Source of the DNA: Baylisascaris procyonis
Lineage: Eukaryota; Nematoda; Chromadorea; Rhabditida; Ascarididae
NCBI GenBank assembly: GCA_037389465.1
Contig: JAZARR010000214.1
Location: 4,092,001-4,156,000 of the forward strand
DNA: 64,000 bases
Direction: 5' to 3'
Part shown: one piece after another, positions 12,036 through 21,026 of the stretch
Layout of the letters: each line of letters opens with the position of its first letter
Numbering within the stretch: the first letter of the stretch is position 1
Position numbers and translations under genes: made by a program
Notes under the pieces: generated by a model
Databases searched by the model: none
Seen by the model: the letters and a program-made list of their open reading frames with translations, nothing else
Told to the model about the DNA's origin: nothing

Positions 12036-14099
12036 TCAAACAATTTTATAAGTGTATAAAGTTTCAGCTGTTTTAGGCACATCTGCGTCACACATTAAAT
12101 TCCACATAATGCAAACAATTTTTGCCTCAAAAGAATTCATGGCCATGTTGTACAACTCGCAAGTATGAGTCGAAAACAATAGAGCATGTAAGCACCATCG
12201 TTCGACAATGTTTGAAATAGCCGGATTAACGCTGGACAAGTTAAGGCTCACAATTACCTGTTAAGCAGGATTTTCCCAATAAACTCGATGCTGTCAGCAG
12301 CACTAAGCTTAGAAAGAAGCTTGATGCATATGATTTTGATAGCAACCATCTTGGATGGAGCGAAAAATTGTCTGAAAGCTTCAAAAATTCCAATAATAGA
12401 AAATAATAAAATGTTTCATAAGATTAAAAAATATGTGAGAACAATATTTTCTCCACAAACTCGACAAACCGCAAAAGTCGAAGAAACATGCCAATAATTC
12501 CGTGCAATTTTCTTATTTCCCTTTTTAAATATTAAGTGTATCACAACGGTTCTCTATAAAGCGCAATCAATTGCTATTTCGATAGAGTGGTGGAAAATTA
12601 CGATTAAAAGAAGAGCGAATAAAATTTGATTTTGGATTTGAAAGGTAGGGACATGAATGAGAAAAAGACGGCTTTTGGACTCCTCGCATTAATCTTTTCT
12701 TCAAGGAAATAAAAAAAATTGATTTTTATGAAAAAGTGGACTTATTTTTCGTTGTATTATTATTAGAATTTTCCACTCACCAACTAGTGTCTTAAGACAA
12801 TCATGTGATGCAATGATAAACAAGGCAAGGAAACGCATTAAGTGGGAATGCAGGTGTGGATCGAGTGCCTCGAACGTGTCATGAGAGCAAGAAAACGAAA
12901 CTCATTAATAAGATTATCTGCTGAAACATACCTGCATCTGTACAATATTCTAGAACATAGTTGTGTCCACATTCGTAAATAGGGACACCTTTCTTCCTAT
13001 GTTACCTGTTAACTCAACGTTGATTGAGGTGAATACAGCTGGACTAAAATGCGAAACAAGCTCTAAATGCTGCGGTTAGACGTTGTTGACGTTTATGCAG
13101 TGATAGGAAAACGGTGACGAACGAAAATAAAGCTAGCAAGACGACGAGGGCATCGTATGTACGCTCTTCGGCTGTCGCACGCGAGGCTTGCTGACAGCCG
13201 ACCGCATGCACTTCAACCAGTCAACAACTAATGCAGCTGCAAATTTCCGAACACGTCTCATCGCAGAGTTCTTCATATTACATCGTCAAGATGGGCGTGA
13301 AGATGTGGATTGTGCTTTGTTTTGTTTACATTTAAGTGTTCAAATTTCCTGCAACGGACGGGGATCCTTGGGGGAGAGGAGTGAGGGGTGGGATGTGACA
13401 CATATAAAGGCAATGAATTAAATTCGAAGCTCGAAGAAAACAGACAATAGGGAATGAATGACCTATATTAAAGCTACAAAAATCATTGTGCAGATATACA
13501 CCACATCATGAACCAAAAATGAGGACTATGAGCATAGTTACTTATAAGTGCATTCCTCTTAAATGGATCGCCACTTTGTCCAGTCGGGCTTTGTGACAGC
13601 CGGCTTTTCGCCGATGGCTACACGGCTATATACCCCTTATCTCTCGTCACAAAATGTCACGAATTCTCTCTTGAAGCCATTTTGATCGGTATCGGTTGCC
13701 AATCAACAATCTACAAATGAAAATCGCTAGCAATCATTTTTGAGGTTCGAAAATCTATCAAAGCGATTTTTTTCCATCGAACTTTGATATATTGCACTGT
13801 CAAAAGAACACATCTAATGTATGGCGTCATATGACTCAATGTTTTATAATCACCTCTGCAAACATATGGAAGAATAATATTCAGTAGAGTGTAAAAAGTG
13901 ATAAAAGAAACAAACTTGATTGATATCAGTGCTAGCTTCTCGAGCATAAATTCCCCACCCACTCATTTAACGCTCATAGCATCATCACTATAGGCGGATC
14001 GTCATGCGAAAAAAATTTTTACCTGAAGGATTATTTTCCAACTTTTCTTGCCAAAACCGAGTAGTACTTCGAACCTTTCTTCCAAACTTTTTGCATATA
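12036..14099 (-). CDS. Unidentified helix-rich protein, partial exon model
   Basis: A series of minus-strand exons ends at a stop at 12036. Proposed exons are 14099-14023, 13855-13715, 12996-12932, 12900-12781, 12371-12258 and 12231-12036. Phases agree between 13855-13715, 12996-12932 and 12900-12781, and between the last two. At least one exon is missing between 14023 and 13855, and another between 12781 and 12371. The product reads as amphipathic helices (KMVAIKIICIKLLSKLSAAD, NPAISNIVERWCLHALLF), as in HEAT or ARM repeat proteins, but I do not recognise the family. Two joins need introns of only 26 bases (12232-12257) and 31 bases (12901-12931). A 55-base alternative exists for the first. 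The middle part (YECGHNYVLEYCTDA) is rich in Cys and His. The individual exons are more secure than the model. Confidence 0.5.
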
Positions 14100-14421
14100 C
14101 TACATTTACATATGTTTATTGAGTGTAATTTATAATTTACGTAGGCAAATTTGTAATGTACGTTTGCATACAAGTAAAAATGATTCACTCATCTTGAAAT
14201 ACATCTTATATCGAAGGAGGACAGAGGTCGCACAGTTGAATTGTAGATTGACAGCTAATCCATATGCACATAATGGACATACAACTTCACTAACAGCACG
14301 CTACAAGCAAAGGATGTTTAGCATCATGATTAGCATTAGTGCTAGCTTCTCGGGGACAAATCGCTTCCACTTATTTAATGCTTATGACGTCATCACAATA
14401 GAAAAAAATTTTATTGGAGAA

Positions 14422-14688
14422 TTAGTACCAAAATAAATTAGTGAAGGTAAGTGCTGATAGGTGATCAGGAATGTTGCCTGGAGCAAACTGAAATAAGCAT
14501 CGAAGCAAAGGCGATTGAGAAATTACGCATAAATTTGAATGTAGAAATTTCTGCAAAAGCGTTGCAAATAAACACATGCTTATTACACATACGCTATTTT
14601 TGATTATCGCCGAGGCTTCATCAGTAGTGTAACATATGCCACACCTCGTTGGTGTGACCTGAACTTCAAGTCGTACATGTATACCCAT
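14422..14688 (-). CDS. Small unidentified ORF with a close poly(A) signal
   Basis: An 88-codon open frame starts at an ATG at 14688 and ends at 14422, with AATAAA (minus strand) at 14410-14415 directly after the stop. It is Cys-rich and hydrophobic in the middle (SMCLFATLLQKFLHSNLCV). It contains splice-like signals, so some of it may be intron: for example AGC before GTATGTG, and TTTTGCAG 42 bases later. It begins only about 50 bases after the AATAAA of the upstream terminal exon, the sort of spacing seen between genes in nematode operons. No family recognised. Confidence 0.35.
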   Translation of the reverse strand: MGIHVRLEVQVTPTRCGICYTTDEASAIIKNSVCVISMCLFATLLQKFLHSNLCVISQSPLLRCLFQFAPGNIPDHLSALTFTNLFWY

Positions 14689-14779
14689 CTTTAGATAGGA
14701 TAGACGATTTAAAAGAAAATATTAGCATGAAAGGGGTTTATTAAAGAATTTTCACCGATCGTCACTTGATCAACGGCTG

Positions 14780-14908
14780 TCACCAACGATGATATGCTAT
14801 CACTAAACGGTCACTCCATTTGACCATTCTTTTTCTGCCATGTTCATCATTTTGGAAAGTACTATATTCTTCTGGGTAATAATGCACATAGCTGCCTATA
14901 TATGCAGC
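14780..14908 (-). CDS. Terminal exon of an unidentified gene
   Basis: Following CACTGCAG, a frame encodes GSYVHYYPEEYSTFQNDEHG and then KRMVKWSDRLVIAYHRW before a TGA at 14780-14782. AATAAA on the minus strand at 14737-14742 lies 38 bases after the stop, which suits a real 3' end. The same frame stays open upstream to about 14980, so the exon may be longer. The tail is rich in Tyr, Trp and charged residues. I do not recognise the family, and no earlier exon could be joined to it. Confidence 0.5.
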   Translation of the reverse strand, partial: AAYIGSYVHYYPEEYSTFQNDEHGRKRMVKWSDRLVIAYHRW

Positions 14909-15318
14909 CTGCAGTGGTTCATACAGGCTAATATATTTCGTAGCGTTGAAATTGGGTGTAAGGGAGCAGTCAAATCTTTCTTGATATCATTAGGAAGTAC
15001 TGAGTGAACTAAAAGAAACCAACGCAAAGGCGAAATATTACGTTAAGGTAACGAAATAAGAGAAATGCATTGCGATCATTCATCAAATGATCATGTACGT
15101 TATCACTGCAATATAATAAAATCAAGAGTATAAAGTCTAATGGTTTATATATCTCTTCGACTGTTGTACGTCTTCTTTATGCTCTATTTGCTCACAGTTG
15201 TGCTCCTTCTATACCATAAAATACAAATTCTTATTTGCGCAAATCTTGTATATAAACAATGTACATAAATATAAACAATGCTGGTAACAATACGGTAAAT
15301 GAATGCTCAAATCATAAT

Positions 15319-17324
15319 TCATCGTTCGAAAACATGGATATCGTCGAATTCTTTCCAAGTTTTATCACTCGGATCGATATGACCACGAACATCCCTCTTC
15401 GCCAACGTTCGCATCTCACGATACGCTGCATAGAGCTGAAAATCCAGGGTATTGAACTAACATAATTGCTGTGACGTAGCTAGATTGAATAGTGTGTTAT
15501 CTTATATGAACAATTCATTCCTAATGCTTATGTTTGACTAAATCTTTGGTGGGTGTTTCATCTCCCCCTTCTAAAGGGGTGGGTGATTTGCCTCCCTTAA
15601 TATGCAAGAGATTCTTCCCACGTCCTATTCTAGGTTTATTCCCATTACATTTTGTCATGCCTCCTCCATTTCATCATCTAACCTTCAAAAACGAAACTCG
15701 TTTCGTTTTTCTCTGGACCATTAGTGAGCACTAATATGCATAGGGGAATTTTTCTCAAATTGTGCTCGCAGAGAAGAGATTCATCGATGTGTAGTCTATA
15801 TCTCCAACTCTATGGAGATGAAAACAGGCAGTTGAAGTGGACATTATCCACCCTTATAGGGGTAGAGGAGGGCGAAGCCCCTTTGATGCCAGTATTAGGA
15901 CTGAAATGAAGCCACGCCACTCAAAACGTTCTTTCGAGAGGAAGAAACATAAGGGGCACCAGCTTCCATTCCCAGCGATAATTTTGAGTATCTCCGGAAG
16001 GGGGCTCTCTTTTGCATATAGCAGACGTTTTAAAAACGTCGAATGCGCAAGGCTGTTGGATAGTCTCGCCTAGCCGTCAGTATGTCCACTATTAAGCGTT
16101 ATATTTTGCCTCAGATAGTGTAGTTTCGGTTAAGTATGATGCAATGGAAGAAACGAAACACATATAAAGATATAGTCGGAAAAGATGTAATTAGCAAAGT
16201 TGAGCCGTGTGATGTCGAAACAAATGCTATTCATGTAACATCCAAGCAAATGCTAGTTAGCGCCAGCAGGAATACCAATCTCTGGGAAATTCTTTTCACC
16301 TTAGAATTCTTTAGGTTATTAGCTGCAACAAAAAAAAAACCGAATCAAGTTATTCCGAATCTTAAATCTCATCATATTATTTAAAGTTTCTTTTCTGAAC
16401 GTTTCTTGAATTTTTTTTTTTTTTTTTGAAAAGAAAATCTTGATAGGTTAGTGGCCTAATAATGGAAGGTATTTTCTATGTTCAATAAACTATTTTCGAA
16501 ATTTTGTTCTTCCACTTGTTTCCGGAAAGTATATGCAGAACCCATAAAAGCATTCCGGAAACCTGTTTCATTTACGAATCATCTGTCCATATTTTTTCCG
16601 GAATGATATCATATCACTCAATCGGATTGCCGAGGTTCCAATACGATCGATGAATCACCTACCGAAAGATATGCTTTACAGAAGTCGGCATCGTTCCAGT
16701 GATACTCTTCATAGTTTTTCTCGAGCGCTTGCTTGAGTTGTTGCAATGTGAAACGATAATGCAATAATTTCTCTGAAGGAATGGCTTCTTAGAGTTTTCC
16801 ATTGAAATTTTTCATTGTACGCCTAATATTTTTCCATCACTTACTAAAAATCCAGATATTACAATATCTGCCTTATTAGAGGTCGTATTTTCTAACGATT
16901 TTAGCTACCTAGGTCAACAATTTAACTCATCTAAATGAATAGAGAATATAGGACGTTGACATTTCTAAGAAGATAAAGTCCGTAGGGACACCCTATTTGA
17001 TGATTAATTAACTCTTTTAGCATATTTCAACATTCAAGCATAAATATTTCTTCCGAAAAGAAATGATAGAAAATGAGAATATGTAAATAAATTTGACTCA
17101 CTATTCTCTAATAAATCATTAATCATTATAAAAACTCTTCATAGAGTAATTTACTTACTATATGTGTCGAAAAGTTGTGGGCTAATAATTTTTTGAAAAA
17201 TCACAATAGAAATACCGACAGTTAGGCAAACGATGATAATTGCATTTGGTCGACCGGAAACGAAATTCCACAAAATTGATGCCATTGCCTCAATGAATGA
17301 TTGCACTTGTGATGGTTGATTCAT
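15319..17324 (-). CDS. Small single-pass membrane protein, three exons
   Basis: Exons 17324-17159, 16772-16663 and 15435-15319 agree in phase (1, then 0) and have consensus splice sites (TATA before GTAAGT; CCTTCAG; TCG before GTAGGTG; TTTTCAG). They give a complete 130-residue protein. The ATG lies eight bases after ATATACATTTAG, a good trans-splice site. A hydrophobic span at residues 29-43 (IIIVCLTVGISIVIF) should cross the membrane. It is followed by a charged helical region (LKQALEKNYEEYHWND) and an acidic/basic tail (DKTWKEFDDIHVFER). The layout suggests a short N-terminal end and a longer soluble C-terminal part. No known family came to mind. An extra in-phase exon in the 1.2 kb second intron cannot be excluded. 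Confidence 0.72.
15520..16080. repeat. Possible interspersed repeat within an intron
   Basis: This part of the intron is richer in G and C than its surroundings. It has runs such as CCCCCTTCTAAAGGGG, a short internal complement around 15564-15580, and CCCTTATAGGGG near 15851. It carries overlapping frames on the plus strand with no splice support. The look is that of a non-autonomous transposon or other dispersed repeat, but no terminal repeats were found. Confidence 0.28.
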
Positions 17325-17332
17325 CCACCTCT

Positions 17333-18840
17333 CTAAATGTATATATGATGGTTATCGCACAAAATGAAAACTAGAAAATGTGCTATTGTAATATCTATTT
17401 GGTGAAGTATTACTTCATGCTGGTTGTATAAACTCAGCGTATAGATTTTGCAGATTTTGCAAGATACGCGAGAAAATAACAGTTATTTGTTCTTTGACGG
17501 ATAACGACGCTAGAGAGTGATGAGGTCACTTTGCTGAAGGGAGGCGAAAATCCCTCTAGGCAGATAATTTGGCACGCGAATTGGGGGAGGGAGGGGAGCG
17601 ACGAAAAAAAGCTCCATGAAGGGCAAAAACTTTATTACGATCACAATTTCCCTGTTTGCTACAAATACAAAAGAAAAGCGAATAATGGTGACGCTAAAGC
17701 AATGCCATTTACGCGTTTATTTTTTCAAGTGTGCTAACATATGAATGTGTATATGTATGTATGCGTGATACCATCTACTATTCAGAAATTTTTAACCGGG
17801 GAATTATGAAAGTAAAAATGGGAACAATCTAAATGATAGGTAGTCCCCTATTCAATTTCATTGTGACTACTCATCGCCCTCTTTAGTGAGTGTCGGAACT
17901 TGAAAATACCGAAAAAATTTTGCGATTTAATTGGATTATAAAACTGCACTAATTTTTGCATAAAAATAAGCGTTTAATTGAAGAAATCATACTACCGATC
18001 ATTCAAGTAGTACAAAACAAATGAGAAACTATTTTTCGTTATTTATTTTTAATTACTCATGTAAGTATTCAGTACGATACTTATTATTACTCGCTGTTCT
18101 CGTAATTAGACCTTTAGAGCCTCAAGTTATAAACTATCAACAAATATTTGTGCGGACAGGAAATATACACGATCGAATAAAGACAGAGAAACTATTATAA
18201 AGATAAAAGAAACACCTAGAATATTTGCTGTTTTTCTATATTTCATTCTAATGAGAGATACAAAATCGCAACAAACCGCTCATTATCCGAGTCGATGATC
18301 AATAATAAATCCTCAGAAGCTTTTGGATTCATATTAAAATTAGCAAATTATACGCTAAGCATTAAATTAATGCAAATAACTGCGAATTATTTATTATTGT
18401 ACGGTAAACTGCTAAGCTATAAATTACCAATAAATATTATTTCAAAATTTTAGACGGCTAAGAAATTTCTTTCAAATTCTAGAGTGTTAATTGCTAAGTT
18501 GTCTCAGATACTCTTATGCAGGTGGCAATTTCTCTTGAGAGAAGGAAGGGAGGAGGAGGACGGAGGATGGGAGAGAGAGATAGAAAGGGAGGAAGTCGAA
18601 TTAAGGTGAGAATCTGAGTTATTTTCTAGGATCTTTTCGTGTTACATATTTATTGGAATAGATGCTTATTATTATTATTCTAATATATAAAAAAGATTTT
18701 CAACTTTTGCACAGAAAATTAATCAACTATTTGTTTCATTGATATTATCTCATTTAGAATTTTGAATAGATTTATCACTTAACATCATTCGTCCTTATTG
18801 AGAAAATTATTCAACCAGTGAGAAATGGTCGTGCTCTCAT
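17333..18840. other. Upstream region without a recognised gene
   Basis: Upstream of the three-exon membrane protein. It contains a G-rich patch at 17540-17600 that could be near the promoter, AT-rich sequence, and a purine-only stretch at about 18537-18600. I see no exon with splice support. Confidence 0.5.
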
Positions 18841-18853
18841 AGGTCAAAGGTCA
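18841..18853 (+). promoter_or_regulatory. Perfect DR1 nuclear-receptor half-site pair
   Basis: AGGTCA, one A, AGGTCA: the consensus direct repeat with one-base spacing bound by HNF4- and RXR-type receptors, a family greatly expanded in nematodes. A single perfect site in 64 kb can occur by chance, and it sits beside a retrotransposon relic, so function is unproven. Confidence 0.3.
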
Positions 18854-18911
18854 GAAATAACAAAAATATTGCGAAATCGCGACTCTTAGATAAAACTCCT
18901 TCACAAAGATC

Positions 18912-19185
18912 AACTTGTTAACGTTATGTATTTAGATTTTAAAGAAGCCTTAAATAGCGTTTTTGGCGTAAAACATATTACTTCTTTTAAAATGAAAGAG
19001 ATTTGAGAAAAAATTGCTGCTTTTGGTGAATGATTTTTGAAGCGATCGCTTTCAATGGATTGAAATCGGAATCTCTGATATTGGTCCATTATCGACTTAA
19101 TATTACACTTCTTAAAGAGTATATTATTGGACATTGTTTGTTTTTTAAACACATTGTTGATGACAAAACAAGCTTATTGCTCTAC
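18912..19185 (+). mobile_element. Second decayed LINE reverse-transcriptase fragment
   Basis: On the plus strand QLVNVMYLDFKEALNSVFG fits the reverse-transcriptase block usually read as VDVIYLDFSKAFDSV. Further on, FFKHIVDDKTSLLLYS resembles the LFADDTKLL active-site block. Between them are several stops and frame changes. The AATAAAGATTATTATTA sequence near 19944 could be a LINE-like 3' tail but is too far away to assign. Evidence is two motifs in the right order, so confidence is moderate. Confidence 0.45.
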
Positions 19186-19189
19186 TCTT

Positions 19190-21026
19190 AATGTTCCTTA
19201 TATCCTCATGTTTGCAAGTTTTTCCTCAGTACTAGGAAAAGGAAGTATTTCTAACATGATATTTTATGAAGAGATGGTCTTTTATTACTAATTAATACAT
19301 TTTAATAATTAATATAATTAATATAGTTTATTTTATTTTATTGCTTATTTCTCATAATTTAGTCATATTGAAGCAATATATGATTTTATTTTCAACGTTA
19401 TTACAGACAAAAATTTGCATATCGTTCTCAATACTCATGAAAAGACCTAAAAAAGGTAATTGTTTTCATTTTACATTTCATATAAATTGCTTATGCAAAA
19501 TTTATATAGCCAACTGATAGCTTAGGAAACTAACTATTCAGTTAAGTCGACTATAAAAGCGTAATGCCATGTCTCGATATAAAATCGGCGTCAAATGCAG
19601 CTAAATTTCTTTCCGCATTTAAATGGTTACAACTTTTTTTTTGAAGTTGACCGGTCAACACAAAGCATGGTGGCCTTCGTTCCCGTATACAATGCCCATA
19701 AAATTAGATGACTTCCGCTTCAGTGGTTCTCGTCTTGAAAATATTTAGCACTGAGATAGATTAGGAAGTCCAATATCAAGTCGATAATGAACCAATATTA
19801 CCTTTTAAACTGATTTGCAATATTTGTTTTCACTATCTTTTTGGGTTTTTAAACGCATGGTTACGTGCAATGCTGACGTTACATGCGCTTTGTTTGCCTG
19901 CATATATATTGTACATGTAATTCCATGCTTTCTTTATCGTACAAATAAAGATTATTATTACTTGTACGCAGACGCGCAGATTCTGCGGTGTATGCGCAGA
20001 TGCACGGACTCTACGGGGTCACTATGCGTACAGATAAAACGTTATTTTATAAACGCGCATAACAAGATCTGATTTATGCGAGGAAAATTCGCATAGTTCG
20101 TAATTGAATGAATTTCAATGCTACGATGCTTTCTGTGGTGATTTGCGTCTGAATAACGACAGTGTGCAGTGAATGTTTTGCAGTTCGACATTTCGTTGGC
20201 AGGTCGATGCGAAATGCACCATGCCCGATAAATGTTCGAGAGCATGGTGCATATATGTCAAGGTTGTTTCGGGAACCTGAGGTCACACTTTAGAAGTATA
20301 AGCTAAGGGGATTTGTTTGCATGAATATTGAACTAAACGCTTATTCATTCCTTTATATTCGTGAAAATATTTAGCGATGTAGCATAGCTAACTAAATTGG
20401 TTGTTAGACCAGGTGGATTGATATGCGTGTAGACTTGCTGAAAGCTTCAACGTCATTTTAGAAGTCTCTGATGCGTTAGGTCATGATTTGGCGATTGCAT
20501 TCATTAATGTCTTACTAATCATGAAAATTCTAATTTATGCAAAATATTTAAATATTCAATAGATATGCTAATATTTGCATAGAAAAAATTGCAGACAGTT
20601 TTTTATCAATCAGTCTTCATATTACTTGCTCTTTTCGTTCCATTCGTTTCCACTCTCGGGTAAGAGTTAGGCTGTTTATCGATGTGTTTTAGGCGAGAAA
20701 AAAAAACATTTCCATATATGAAGAAATGTATGCATGTGTAATTGTTGCACATCTTATTCTGTAAGATGTTGCTGCAACGTATTTCGATGTTTTTTTTTTT
20801 GTTTGTTTGTTTCTTCAAATATTTCCTCTGTACGAATTTATTCATTTCAACCGGAAGTTATTATCATAACCTATTTTGTTGGAGGCTGTCGCTAAGTTGA
20901 TCATACTTTCCGCTTGTCGATCCTCTTTTTTCGTGTTGTTTATTTTGTCGTTTTGAATGTTCTATTGTTGTTTTTTTTTTATTTCGACAAAAAAAAAGAG
21001 ATGAGATTCTAGGAGATACGAACGAA
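19190..21026. other. Intergenic region upstream of the LRRC59 homologue
   Basis: No exon with splice support. It contains a perfect 11-base hairpin at 20214-20252 (ATGCACCATGC and its complement around a 17-base loop) and an octamer-containing palindrome-like motif at about 20563-20581. The last 150 bases before the ATG are T-rich. GATTCTAG at 21005-21012 could be a trans-splice acceptor 14 bases before the start codon. Confidence 0.5.

Noticed and set aside
13140..13421. Open frames on both strands in a GC-richer patch (plus HFNQSTTNAAANFRTRLIAE; minus VVDWLKCMRSAVSKPRVRQP)
   Set aside because: Neither strand has a clear pair of splice sites or a recognisable family, so I could not choose.
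13715..13855. Exon resembling a receptor guanylate cyclase ligand-binding region
   Set aside because: The match (TLSHMTPYIRC ... RWKKIALID) is short, and the exon joins in phase to helix-rich, unrelated exons.
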